From: CAVVEQ01 sp963806635
GTDB taxonomy: Bacteria; Chloroflexota; Anaerolineae; Anaerolineales; Anaerolineaceae
NCBI GenBank assembly: GCA_963806635.1
Contig: CAWDZA010000021.1
Span: 1-64,000 of the forward strand
Length of the DNA: 64,000 bases
Reading direction: 5' to 3'
The position numbers and the translations under genes are program-made. The notes under the pieces are model-generated. The model saw nothing but the letters and a program-made list of their open reading frames with translations, was not told the origin of the DNA and did no database searches. This document shows, piece after piece, positions 9,092 through 18,432 of this stretch. Position 1 is the first letter of the stretch. Every line of letters starts with the position of its first letter.

Positions 9092-10176
9092 TTATGAACC
9101 GACCAGGTTTCCGGTTTCTTTAATGTAAAGATTGATGCAATCCGGATCGAATTTCAACCAGATCTTTTCATCCATCTTGATCTTGCTGATCCCAATTTCC
9201 TTGACAGTGATTTCCAGGTCATCCAGCCTGGCGATGATGGTGGATTCCGCTCCGGATGGCAGCACCGAGTAGGCAATGAATTCCACCGCCCCGGGAACCG
9301 GTTTGGTGGAAATAGCTGATATCCTCCGGGCGAACACCGACGACGATATTCCCCGCTGGCTCCATGGGTCGGCATTGCGATTTCAAATTTCCCGAGGTTC
9401 ACCTTATTCTTGCCTTTGACCACTCCGTCGATCAGGTTCACCTTGGGGTTGCCGATAAAATCCGCCACGAAAAGGTTTTGGGGGAAGTGGTAAACCCGGT
9501 CGGGAGTACCCAGCTGCTGGATGACTCCCAACTTCATTACCGCGATATACGTGGACATGGTCAGGGCTTCCAGCTGGTCATGAGTCACGTAAATGGTGGT
9601 TGCACCCGAATCGTGATGCAGGCGTTTGAGCTCCACGCGCATATCCATTCGCAGGCGGGCATCCAGGTTCGAAAGCGGTTCATCCATTAAGAAAACTTTT
9701 GGCCGGTATGCCAACATTCGAGCCAGCGCGACGCGTTGCTGCTGACCACCGCTCATTTCCCGCGGGTAACGGTCCTGGTAATCAGACATTTGCACTTCGG
9801 CCAGGGCTTCCTTTACCCTTTTATCCATCTGTTCTTTGGAAAGTTTCTGGATCTCCAATGCAAAGGTTATATTCTTGTATACGGTCATATGCGGCCAGAG
9901 GGCATAATTCTGAAAAACCATCCCAAGGTCGCGGTTGCCTGCTGGCAGTGAGATACCCCGCTGCTTGGAAAAAACTAATTTATCGCCCACCAGGATCTCC
10001 CCTTCATCCGGATCTTCCAAACCGGCGATACAGCGCAATAGCGTCGTTTTTCCGCATCCAGATGGGCCAAGTAGGGTGAGAAAGCTCCCCGGCTCGATGA
10101 CCAGGCTGACATCATTCACCGCGGTGACATTTCCAAAACGTTTGGTCAGGTTCTTAATGGTTATCGTGGTTGCCAT
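9092..10176 (-). CDS. ABC transporter ATP-binding protein (FbpC/AfuC/PotA-like), doubly frameshifted
   Basis: The N-terminal ATPase domain is intact: Walker A GPSGCGKTT (about residue 38), Q loop MVFQNYALWPH, signature MSGGQQQRVALARML, Walker B VFLMDEPLSNLD and the switch His in YVTHDQ. The C-terminal TOBE domain is in pieces: after KFEIAMP (near 9358) the frame shifts to one reading VVGVRPEDIS, and near 9312 it shifts again to GAVEFIAYSVLPSG and on to LVGS at 9092. Each join needs removal of one extra base. The repaired protein would be about 360 residues, normal for the class. It energises the two-domain permease just upstream. Confidence 0.85.
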
Positions 10177-10189
10177 GTTATATTCCGGG

Positions 10190-12027
10190 TTACATCCCGA
10201 GACCTTTCTTTAGACTGCCGCCGCGGAAACGGCTGATGATTAGATTCCCTATCAAAACCAGTGCAACCAGGACGAGGATGACCGCGTTCGCCTGCTGCTC
10301 GCTCCCATTTTCACTGTAGCGCATGGTCATGCTAGCCAGCACCTGGGTTGCGGGGGTTACTAAAAGGATGATCAGGGATAGTTCCCGCATGGTGGTGATA
10401 AAGGTCAACGTGAACCCGGAGACAAACCCCGTGCTCGTGAGGGGAAAGATAATGCGGGTGAAACGTTTCCAGGAGTTCGCACCGGCCACTGCCGCGGCTT
10501 CCTCAAGCTCGCGTCCAACCTGCAGCATGGCCGAAACCCCACTGCGGGAGGAATAGGGGATATGCTTTGCCACCGAAACCACAACCAGGAGGGCAAAAGT
10601 TCCATAGAGCGGCGGGATGGGTCCCACCGGTTTGGTGAACATGGTGATATACACCGCACCGAACGCGATCCCCGGGATCACATAGGGAATGAAAGCCAGC
10701 TGCTCAGTGAGTTTCGCCAGCCGGGTACCCCTCCCTTTTACGATGGCGTACCCGAGAATGATCCCCAAAAATGCTGTGAAAAATGCCGTGGAAACGGCAA
10801 GCCGGATCGAATTCCATGCCCCACGATAAATCGCGGGGTTGAGCAGGATACCCGGTTCACCGCTATTGATCTTCGGATCGCCTTTACCGATCCAATGTGC
10901 CGTGGTGAAATTGCTGAGGCTGTAATCCCCGGTACGAAACATAAATGTGCTCCACAAGAGAAGAATGAGCGGTCCCACAGCCACCACGATTTGAAACGCG
11001 ATAATAATGGCAGCAATCACTCCCCTCCACTCACGCAGCTTGGTTTTTTGCGACATGAAACCCCGGCCGCCAATGGTTTCGTAACTTTTCCGCGTGCCTA
11101 CAATTCTTTGATTGAGACTGATCGTTGTCATGGAGAAAAGGATCAGGATGATCGCGAGCACGAATGCATCACCATAGGCATTAACAGTGATATTGGTCCG
11201 GATCATGGTGGAGAGGGTGTAATAGCGGACAGGGACCCCCAGGACATTCGGACCTCCGAAGGTACCCATGACCTTGGAAAAGGTCATGATGAAACCGGAA
11301 AGCAAGGCCGGAATGATCAGGGGGAAGGTGATCTTCCCCAGGATTCGAAAGCGGCTGGCACCTGCCAATTCGCCGGCTTCCTCCAGGCTGGAATCGATCG
11401 ACATCAACGCCGCTGAAACGAACAAATAAAAGAAGGTGTAGTAATGTAATCCGCTGCTGATGATAATCGGTACCGGGTCCGATAAGCCAACCAATCCGGT
11501 GGTGGCACCCCGGTGAAATACATCAACATCCCGGGAACACCCCCCAGGGTTCCATTATTAAATAGAACCTTCCAGGCCATTGCGATCGTCCAGGAAGGCA
11601 TGATATATGGCACGACCGCCAGAACATTGATGACATGCCTGTAAGGAAGGTCAGTGCGGACCACCATCCATGCCAGGCTTCCCCCGATGAGGAATGCCAT
11701 CGCGGTAGCACCCAACGAAACAATAAGTGAGTGCAGCATGGGTTGGTAGGTCATTACCGCCCCTATTTTGCTGGTAAGCATCCTCAACCAATGGAATGTG
11801 GTAAGCTCTCCAGGGACGGCACCCGGGGCATACCTTATGTCATTTTCAGAGTATGAGATCGTGGTCATCACCATCCGGAATAGCGGAATGATGACCATAT
11901 AGAACATCAGGAACAACATGATGATCGCCAGGATTACATGGGGACTCGTCACCCAACGGAAAAATCGTCGCCACCTGGTCAAGACTCTTTGCTGAAGGGG
12001 AAGCGGTGCAAAAGCTGCGCTCGTCAT
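10190..12027 (-). CDS. ABC transporter permease with two fused membrane domains (AfuB/FbpB-like), frameshifted
   Basis: An iron/phosphonate-type permease carrying two BinPDT1-like membrane domains in one chain (~610 residues when joined). Each half has an EAA loop for ATPase contact: EEAGELAGASRFRILGKITFPL in the first and EEAAAVAGANSWKRFTRIIFPL in the second. About twelve hydrophobic segments are visible. The frame breaks near 11498-11510, between GVPPP and TGLVGLSDPVPIIIS, and one base appears to be missing in a CCACCACC stretch. The fused double permease with a class-F-type binding protein is the organisation of AfuABC/FbpABC. It is preceded by the RpiR regulator gene at a 27-base gap. Confidence 0.85.
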
Positions 12028-12054
12028 TTATTGTCTCCCAGTCATGTAAACAGA

Positions 12055-12921
12055 TTACCTTACCTGCCCGTTCGATTTTTTCAAGAGATCGCGCAATTGA
12101 TCCAATTTATCCAGGTTCTCCGTCACTTCCTGCTGGTTTCTGTTGGCGATCTCCAACAAGAGCGCATTGATGATCGTCATCGGGACCACCAAAGAATGAA
12201 ACGCTGAAACGGGGCCGCGCTTTGCAGAAAGGACGATATCCACCTTGTCACCCACAATAGAACCAAGGGTATCCGTTAGCAGGATCGCCGGGCAGTTCAC
12301 CTCCCTCGTGTAATCCAGAACGATCTGCAACGTGGGATTCACATCGAAAAAGCCAATCGCAAAAAGCAGGTCTTTTTTCGTCATCAGGAGCAACGGTTCA
12401 AGCGTCTCCCGCCCTGCAACGGTCAGAGGGATCACCTGTTTCCCAAAACGGGTTAACCGTTGGTGAAGAAGATGGACAAGTGATATGGAAGGGCCGGTAC
12501 CAAAAACAAAAAGATGCTCGCATGCGATCATGCGAGCAACTGCCTTCTTTATCTGATCGCGGTCAACAGTTTGGAGAGCTTCGGTCAGGTAATCAATTTC
12601 GGATACCGTTACCTTTTCAAATATATCCCCGCCTTCTCGAAGTTCATCCAGCCGGCTGCGCAGCCTGGCAGAGTGGCCCACGCGGCGGCGAAAGTTTTCC
12701 TGAAGGGCTTCCCGCATGCCAGGGTAACTTTCATATCCAAGTTTTCGAGCGAACCTCACAACAGTAGCCTCACTGAGTCCAAGGCGGTTCGCTAACTCCC
12801 CACCCGAAAGGAACGCCGCCTCATCCTGGTTTTTTAAAAGATAAGAGGCGATCTGTTTTTCGCCCTTGGTAAGCTGGGGGTAGGAGTTGCTGATGACCTG
12901 GTTAAAATCCTGGGCGATCAT
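12055..12921 (-). CDS. RpiR-family transcriptional regulator (HTH + SIS)
   Basis: A 288-residue regulator with an N-terminal RpiR helix-turn-helix (residues ~1-78; GGELANRLGLSEATVVRFARKLGYESY is the DNA-reading part) and a C-terminal SIS domain (~105-285) that senses phosphosugars in this family. SIS features include FVFGTGPSISLVHLLHQRL and a second half around ILLTDTLGSIVGDKVD. It heads the ABC transporter genes and most likely controls them; a palindrome in its own upstream region (12976-13009) is the likely operator. The SIS ligand implies that the imported or derived compound is a sugar phosphate. Confidence 0.9.
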   Translation of the reverse strand: MIAQDFNQVISNSYPQLTKGEKQIASYLLKNQDEAAFLSGGELANRLGLSEATVVRFARKLGYESYPGMREALQENFRRRVGHSARLRSRLDELREGGDIFEKVTVSEIDYLTEALQTVDRDQIKKAVARMIACEHLFVFGTGPSISLVHLLHQRLTRFGKQVIPLTVAGRETLEPLLLMTKKDLLFAIGFFDVNPTLQIVLDYTREVNCPAILLTDTLGSIVGDKVDIVLSAKRGPVSAFHSLVVPMTIINALLLEIANRNQQEVTENLDKLDQLRDLLKKSNGQVR

Positions 12922-12975
12922 ATTATCTCCATTTAGGTCTTAAATCGGTTTTTCTCTAAACTTTCAAAATAAAAT

Positions 12976-13009
12976 ATTATGAAACTTATCTTTCATTTGA
13001 AACATAATA
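12976..13009. promoter_or_regulatory. Candidate RpiR operator
   Basis: Upstream of the RpiR gene lies a nested inverted repeat: ATGAAA-cttatc-TTTCAT (12979-12996) inside ATTATG ... CATAAT (12976-12981 and 13004-13009). GAAA/TTTC-type palindromes are typical RpiR-family sites. The surroundings are AT-rich. Position 55-88 bases before the start codon fits autoregulation. Confidence 0.5.
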
Positions 13010-13100
13010 CAACATTAATATTTGAAATGCAAGTGATTTACCATACCTTCTTTTAATAATTAATGGGATTCTATCCGCTGCAAATGTTGTAATAATTTTT

Positions 13101-14345
13101 TCACGAGGCAATTTCGTTCTTAACCTCCTCGTCGCCATTAAATTCCCATAATGGGGGGTATTTTTTATGGACTGCCCAGGCGGCAACCACGCATCCGATT
13201 CCGCCGGAGATGATCGCAAAGGGTACGCTGAAAATCTGGGCAACCAGCCCGGATTCCACCTCACCCAACTGCGGGCCTCCCTTGAAAAATATCTGGGTGA
13301 TGCTCATCATCCTGCCCCGCATGACGTCCGGTGTCTGTAATTGGCGCACTGTGTTACGGATGATGGTACTGAGTCCATCAAACACTCCGATAAGGATCAA
13401 AGCAAACATGGTGATCCAAAAAGAGGTGGAGACGCCGAATAGAATCGTCGAGAATCCCATGGCAACTAGGGAAAGTACGATTATTTTTCCCTGCCGTTGA
13501 ATATCGCGCTTCTGGGATAAATACAGTGCAACCAGTAAGGTGCCAATGGATTGTCCCGCGGATAACCAGCCATATTGGATCGGCCCCACGTGCAGGATAT
13601 CCGTGGCGACAAAAGGCAATAGGGTATTTGCTGAGGAGAAAAAGGCTGCAAAAAAATCCATCAGCATGGCGGAGAGGATGATCGGAGATTTAAGAATAAA
13701 GTCGATTCCCGCCCGGATATCCGTTAGCGCACTCTTTGGCTCCATGGGTTGTTTTTCAATTTCTGTCTCCACGTGCCCCATTGCGATCAACGCGATGATG
13801 ACTGCAAAAAATGAGATCGCATTCAGCCAATAAGCCCACTCGATCCCGAGAATAACGATAACAAATCCGGCTAATGACGGGCCGACGATTCCGCCGACCT
13901 TGGTGGCGATGGAGGAAACGCTATAAGCGCTGGGCAGGTCTTCCTTCGGAACGAGGGCGGGGATCAGCGCCTGGCGGGCAGGAATATCAAACGTAACCGC
14001 CACGGACTGGATCACAACCAATCCAAACAGCATCCACAGCGATACAATTCCCGCCGCGGTGGCGAATCCTAAAATTATGGCTGCGACTGCTTGCGCGAAC
14101 TGGGTCAGGATGGTCACCTTGCGCCGGTTGTAATGATCCGCAACCACTCCGGCAAGCAATGAAAGCATCAACAGGGGTAGAAAACGGGCAATGCCAATGA
14201 CACTGATCGAAAGCGGCTCGTCGGTAAGGGTGCGCACCTGCCAGTATAGTGACCAGAGCTGCATCTGCGAACCGGTAAAGGAAATTAAATGGCCGATCCA
14301 ATACATGAGGAACTTTTTGGATTTAAGAGCCGGAGGCACAACCAT
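13101..14345 (-). CDS. MFS transporter (EntS/MFS_3-like)
   Basis: A 414-residue major facilitator with about 12 hydrophobic segments. The loop between helices 2 and 3 carries the family motif (GVVADHYNRRKVTILTQ, about residue 62-78), and IPARQALIPALVPKEDLPSAYSV is typical of the EntS-like MFS_3 group of exporters. The long charged loop in the middle (ETEIEKQPMEPKSALTDIRAG) separates the two bundles. The substrate is not predictable; the group includes siderophore and drug exporters. It sits between the tandem kinases and the RpiR gene on the same strand, with 180 bases of AT-rich sequence before RpiR. Confidence 0.85.
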   Translation of the reverse strand: MVVPPALKSKKFLMYWIGHLISFTGSQMQLWSLYWQVRTLTDEPLSISVIGIARFLPLLMLSLLAGVVADHYNRRKVTILTQFAQAVAAIILGFATAAGIVSLWMLFGLVVIQSVAVTFDIPARQALIPALVPKEDLPSAYSVSSIATKVGGIVGPSLAGFVIVILGIEWAYWLNAISFFAVIIALIAMGHVETEIEKQPMEPKSALTDIRAGIDFILKSPIILSAMLMDFFAAFFSSANTLLPFVATDILHVGPIQYGWLSAGQSIGTLLVALYLSQKRDIQRQGKIIVLSLVAMGFSTILFGVSTSFWITMFALILIGVFDGLSTIIRNTVRQLQTPDVMRGRMMSITQIFFKGGPQLGEVESGLVAQIFSVPFAIISGGIGCVVAAWAVHKKYPPLWEFNGDEEVKNEIAS

Positions 14346-14390
14346 TTAATGTTCTTCCGGGATTGCTTTGATTTGGATATTTCCAGGTTG

Positions 14391-15572
14391 CTAACTTAAT
14401 AGATCCCGTATTTCAGCAGAAACCCATAATGCCGCCCCGGTGGTATCCACGACCATCTCGGAAACTGCCATCAAAGGACGGTAGATCTCATCCGCCCGCA
14501 GGAATTGAGTTTTAAAGTACCTGTTTAAAAAGTACGCCGGGTCGTATTTCTTCCGGTAATCAATATCCCGCTTCCATTTGCGCTTCAAACGGATCGGATC
14601 ATCGGTCAAATACACCACTTTGATCCCGATCAGGCGGGATATCTCATCGATGTGGAAAGGGAAGTTGCCTTCCATGAAGATTATATCCGCTGGTTCAACT
14701 TCAATTGAACTACAGCCGGGTTTTAGGTTCCCTCGCAGATCGTGGCTGGATGTTCCATAAACGAAATCATAACGGGGGATCTGGATTTTATTCCCTTTTA
14801 GAATTTCTTCGAGGCTTTTTATGAAAATATCAAAATGGGTGGATTCCTTCCCCATAGGTTTATCCTCCCGGATCTCCCGGTCCAGCAGGAAATTATCCAC
14901 TTCGATGGAGGTTATTTTTTGACCCTTCTTATGGAATTCGGCGAGTAACCGTTCGGTGATCTCGGTTTTCCCCGCTGCTGTGGGACCAGCAAGCGTGATG
15001 AGGATGGGTGTCCCTTTCGCCTCGATCACCTTTTGAATGCATCTGATAAAGGCATGGTCTATTTCTTCATTTACCCGCATGAAATCCAGGTATCCAACCC
15101 CCTGGTAATGATCAAGCTGCTTTTGTTTCTGTTCAAAACTCTGGTATGGTTTTCCTCCAAGATGGGTCAAAACATCCTGGGTGAAATAAGTGTTCCGTGG
15201 GACGAAGAAAAAGCCTCTGACGTCAAAATAAAAAAGATTCTTGACCCATTCCACTGAATACTGATTGCTGGCCAAACCCGCAAAAAGTACCTGGTTGAGG
15301 TGAAAGATCTTTCGGTCAAGCACGATCCGGTCGCCTATCTTCGGTTTGTGCTCGATGCTCTCATAAAACCTGCGGTCTTCTACCATTCGCTCAATTTCAA
15401 AGGTTGGGATCAAAACGATGCTTTCCCAGCCCTGGTCCGGGAAATAATTTTCCAGTGCATAACGAAATTCATAAAATGCGAGGTCGTCCACGCCAGGCTG
15501 GATCATTCTGAGTTCTCTGAAGAGAGCGGCGGAAAAATCTTCTGTGCTGTTTAGCCGGTTGGTTCCAATCAT
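14391..15572 (-). CDS. P-loop kinase of the uridine kinase/phosphoribulokinase type, copy A
   Basis: A ~393-residue protein whose C-terminal half (~residues 195-390) is a phosphoribulokinase/uridine-kinase-like P-loop domain: Walker A LAGPTAAGKTEI, SIEVDNFLLDRE (Walker B-like Asp region), PRYDFVYGTSSHD, IIFMEGNFPF and DPIRLKRKWKRD (Arg-rich lid). The N-terminal ~190 residues (YYFDVRGFFF, HLGGKPYQSFEQKQK) match no family I know. It is a clear tandem duplicate of the gene at 15584, with the same architecture and length. The ATG at 15572 is preferred over a TTG at 15587 because AAAGGA lies six bases before it. The phosphorylated substrate is unknown; the HAD and mutase neighbours suggest a sugar or sugar acid. 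Confidence 0.75.
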   Translation of the reverse strand: MIGTNRLNSTEDFSAALFRELRMIQPGVDDLAFYEFRYALENYFPDQGWESIVLIPTFEIERMVEDRRFYESIEHKPKIGDRIVLDRKIFHLNQVLFAGLASNQYSVEWVKNLFYFDVRGFFFVPRNTYFTQDVLTHLGGKPYQSFEQKQKQLDHYQGVGYLDFMRVNEEIDHAFIRCIQKVIEAKGTPILITLAGPTAAGKTEITERLLAEFHKKGQKITSIEVDNFLLDREIREDKPMGKESTHFDIFIKSLEEILKGNKIQIPRYDFVYGTSSHDLRGNLKPGCSSIEVEPADIIFMEGNFPFHIDEISRLIGIKVVYLTDDPIRLKRKWKRDIDYRKKYDPAYFLNRYFKTQFLRADEIYRPLMAVSEMVVDTTGAALWVSAEIRDLLS

Positions 15573-15583
15573 CGGCGATCCTT

Positions 15584-16780
15584 TCAATTACTGTCGAGGC
15601 TTTTCTTCACCTCGGGTGTGACCCAGAAGGCAGCACCTGTGGTATCCACCGCAATATCGCAGGTTAGCAGTTGCGGCAGGTAAGCCACCTGCGCCATGAT
15701 GAACTGATCCTTAAAGAATCGGTTGCGGAAATAATACAAATCGTACTTCTTTCTTAAGTCCATATCCCTCCTCCATTTTCGCTTTAGCCGAATTGGGTCA
15801 TCTGTGAGGTACACCACCTTGATTCCGATAAGTGGGACGATCTCATCGATCAGGAATGGGAAATTACCTTCAATGAATATTATTTCCGCAGGCGAAATAT
15901 CAATGGGTACTCCCCCTGGCTTGAGCTTTCCATCAAGGCTGTGGCTGGAGGTTCCATCGATAAAGTTATACCGGGGAGTGGTGACCTGTCGTCCTGCACG
16001 GATATCCAGCAAAGCTTGTTTGAACAGCTCCAAATGCAGTGCTTCCTTCCCCTCAGAGTGGATACCCTTTTCCTCGCGTTCATCTCTATCGGTGAGGAAA
16101 TTATCAATTTCTATTGAGGTGACTTTGAATCCTTCCCTGGTAAATACTTCCTTAATCCTGTCAACGATCTCGGTTTTTCCAGCTGCGGTTTGTCCAGCGA
16201 TCGCAAAGATCAAGGGTACCCCGCGAAATCTGGTTAATTTCATAGCACTCTGAATAAAGAGATTATCAACCTCCAGGTTGGATAATTTAAAATCCCGGTA
16301 ACCAAGTTCCTGCCTGGAGTCAAATTTCTTCTGTTTCCGGTCAAATTGTCGGTACGGTTTTCCGCCCAGGTGCCCGGTTATCTCTGCCGTGAAATAGTCC
16401 GTTCGATGGTAAAACATAAAACTTCGGGGATCAAAATAAAAATGCTTGTCGACCCAATCCTCAGAATAGCAACCTAAGGCAAGCCCGGCAAAGAGCTTTT
16501 GCTGGAAGGTAACGACGATCTCGTCCAAACCGATCCTGCCGTTGAGGATTGGTTTGATATTGATTCCTTTATAAAATTCCTTGCTGGTTACCATGGCCTC
16601 TATGGTTGAGGGAGACTCAAGGGTTACAGAATCCCATCCGCTTTCAGGAACGAACTCCTTAATACCGTATTTAAACTCGTAAAACTCCAATTCAGCGATG
16701 GCCGGTTGAAATCTCTTCATTTTCGAAAAAAGTATTTCGGATACTTTCTCTGAATCTCTTAATAAATCCGTTGGATTCAT
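15584..16780 (-). CDS. P-loop kinase of the uridine kinase/phosphoribulokinase type, copy B
   Basis: A 398-residue paralogue of the next gene downstream. P-loop domain: Walker A IAGQTAAGKTEIVDRI, SIEIDNFLTDRDER, PRYNFIDGTSSHSLDGKLKPGG, IIFIEGNFPFLIDE, DPIRLKRKWRRDMD. The N-terminal domain shares YFDPRSFMFYHRTDYF and LGGKPYRQFDRKQKK with copy A. Conservation of both halves and retained catalytic motifs in both copies argue that each is active, perhaps as a heterodimer or with different substrates. The stop is 11 bases before the copy A start. Confidence 0.75.
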   Translation of the reverse strand: MNPTDLLRDSEKVSEILFSKMKRFQPAIAELEFYEFKYGIKEFVPESGWDSVTLESPSTIEAMVTSKEFYKGINIKPILNGRIGLDEIVVTFQQKLFAGLALGCYSEDWVDKHFYFDPRSFMFYHRTDYFTAEITGHLGGKPYRQFDRKQKKFDSRQELGYRDFKLSNLEVDNLFIQSAMKLTRFRGVPLIFAIAGQTAAGKTEIVDRIKEVFTREGFKVTSIEIDNFLTDRDEREEKGIHSEGKEALHLELFKQALLDIRAGRQVTTPRYNFIDGTSSHSLDGKLKPGGVPIDISPAEIIFIEGNFPFLIDEIVPLIGIKVVYLTDDPIRLKRKWRRDMDLRKKYDLYYFRNRFFKDQFIMAQVAYLPQLLTCDIAVDTTGAAFWVTPEVKKSLDSN

Positions 16781-16826
16781 ATTACGCGTGAAACCGTCCT
16801 TCCATTCAAGTTGGTAATGGCAGAGC

Positions 16827-18413
16827 TCATACCCCTCGGCATTTTCGTCCGGTCCCTGAAACCATCAGATCGAATGCCCGTTTGGTTTTCTCATAATTTC
16901 CATCCCGATCAAGGGCGATTCCCCGCCCAATACCTGAGGCGATCCTCCCGGCACCGATTTTCCCTATCTCGATCTGCAACTTGTTTAGCAACCCCGGGGC
17001 ACTGCCAGGGTCGGTGCTCCTGCCGTCAAAGATCAAATGCAGGAAAACCTTCTCCAGCCCGCGGTTCTTCGCCATTTTCAAGATCGCTAGGGGATATTCG
17101 ATCGAACCGTGCGAGCTTTTTTCGGTGAGCAGCCCGATCAGGTGCAGAGAGCTGCCTCTTGAACGGATCGAATCGATGGTCCCGCAGATAACCTCGTTGG
17201 TGAAAAACGACCCATCCAGCATTGCCCGGTCCAGGCGGACATCATCCTGAGATACGATCCTCCCGGATCCGAGATTGATGTGCCCAGCCTCGGAATTTCC
17301 AGCCTTTCCAGGTTCCAAGCCCACCGCCTCACCGGCAGCCCGCAACCGGGACCAGGGATTTTCCTTCAATAATCCATTCCAGACAGGTGTATCCGCCAGG
17401 AAAATGGGGTTGGTTTCATCCTGTGCTCCAATCCCCCACCCGTCCAGGATAATGAGGAGCACTTTTCTTTTTCCACCCCAGTCCACATCCGTAACCAGGT
17501 TGGCGCCTTCCATCACTTCGGGTTTGTCCACACCTATCGCGGATAGAACGGTCGGGGCGACATCAGCCAGGACGCCATCCCTCAAAATTGGTTTTTCCTT
17601 CCTGGAGGGATCGATGACAATAAATGCCACTTCATTTGTAGTATGGGAAACATGCGGATTGCCATCTTCGTTCAGCATCTGCTCCAAATTCCCATGGTCT
17701 GCAGTGACCATGGTGACATAGCCGGATCTTTGTGCCGCTGCGAGGACCCTCCCAAGCGTTTCATCAATGATTTCCGCGCAGCGGATTTTGGCTTCCCGGT
17801 TTGCTGTATGTCCGATCACATCACCGTTTGCAAAATTGGTCACGATAAGATCGTATCCCTGGCTAATCCCTTGGATCACACGCTCCTCCACATCGGGGAG
17901 GCTAAGGCCGGGCACCTGGTCAAAGGGGATGCCCTTTGGAGAAGGTACGCGAAAATCATCCTCTCCCCTGAAGGGTTCGCTTGTGCCTCCATTGAAAAAG
18001 AATGTGACATGCGCGAATTTTTCAGACTCCGAGGTTCTGAGTTGACGCAAGCCTGCCCTGGATACTGCTTCACCAAGGGTTCCCTTGATCCTGGAAGGAG
18101 CAAAAGCAACAGGAAGGTCTTTAAATTTTTCGTGATACAGGGTGAGGATGACGAATTCGATCGGGAAAAATTCTGGGCGTGGAAAATGAGGAAATGCCGG
18201 ATCTGAAAATGCTTCGGTTAATTGAATTTCTCGCTCACCCCTCCGGCAGCAAAATATCGCCGCATCACCAGGGTGAATCCGCCCGATCGGCAATCCATTT
18301 TGTTCAACAACCACCAGCGGTTCAAAGGAGTAATCGGTCTGTCCTTCAACATACATTCTGCGAACGGTTTCGATAAGATCCGGTTCCAATCCTGGAGATG
18401 GTTGCTCGGCCAT
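16827..18413 (-). CDS. Cofactor-independent phosphoglycerate mutase-like protein, circularly permuted
   Basis: A 528-residue member of the GpmI (iPGM) family whose two halves are in reversed order. Residues ~10-315 correspond to the usual C-terminal part (CRRGEREIQLTEAF, SESEKFAHVTFFFNGG, NFANGDVIGHTAN, VTADHGN, PHVSHTTNEV). Residues ~316-528 correspond to the usual N-terminus: VLLIILDGWGIG, then AGNSEAGHINLGSGRI with the catalytic Ser, GLLTEKSSHGS, IFDGRSTDPGSA and ALDRDGNYEKT. All metal ligands are present: Asp198, His202, Asp239, His240, His257, Asp324, Ser374. Lys132 and the substrate arginines also remain, but the Asp after GR in DGRD is Ser here. ATG 18413 is preferred over a TTG at 18428 because GGAAG precedes it. 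The natural termini are joined by a short linker around TDVDWGGKRK. Confidence 0.85.
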   Translation of the reverse strand: MAEQPSPGLEPDLIETVRRMYVEGQTDYSFEPLVVVEQNGLPIGRIHPGDAAIFCCRRGEREIQLTEAFSDPAFPHFPRPEFFPIEFVILTLYHEKFKDLPVAFAPSRIKGTLGEAVSRAGLRQLRTSESEKFAHVTFFFNGGTSEPFRGEDDFRVPSPKGIPFDQVPGLSLPDVEERVIQGISQGYDLIVTNFANGDVIGHTANREAKIRCAEIIDETLGRVLAAAQRSGYVTMVTADHGNLEQMLNEDGNPHVSHTTNEVAFIVIDPSRKEKPILRDGVLADVAPTVLSAIGVDKPEVMEGANLVTDVDWGGKRKVLLIILDGWGIGAQDETNPIFLADTPVWNGLLKENPWSRLRAAGEAVGLEPGKAGNSEAGHINLGSGRIVSQDDVRLDRAMLDGSFFTNEVICGTIDSIRSRGSSLHLIGLLTEKSSHGSIEYPLAILKMAKNRGLEKVFLHLIFDGRSTDPGSAPGLLNKLQIEIGKIGAGRIASGIGRGIALDRDGNYEKTKRAFDLMVSGTGRKCRGV

Positions 18414-18432
18414 GCAAGCTTCCTTCAATGCC

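Noticed and set aside
10562..11416. Long plus-strand frame (284 codons) opposite the permease gene
   Set aside because: It is antisense to a clear two-domain ABC permease and its composition (many His, Arg, Gln) is typical of a shadow frame.
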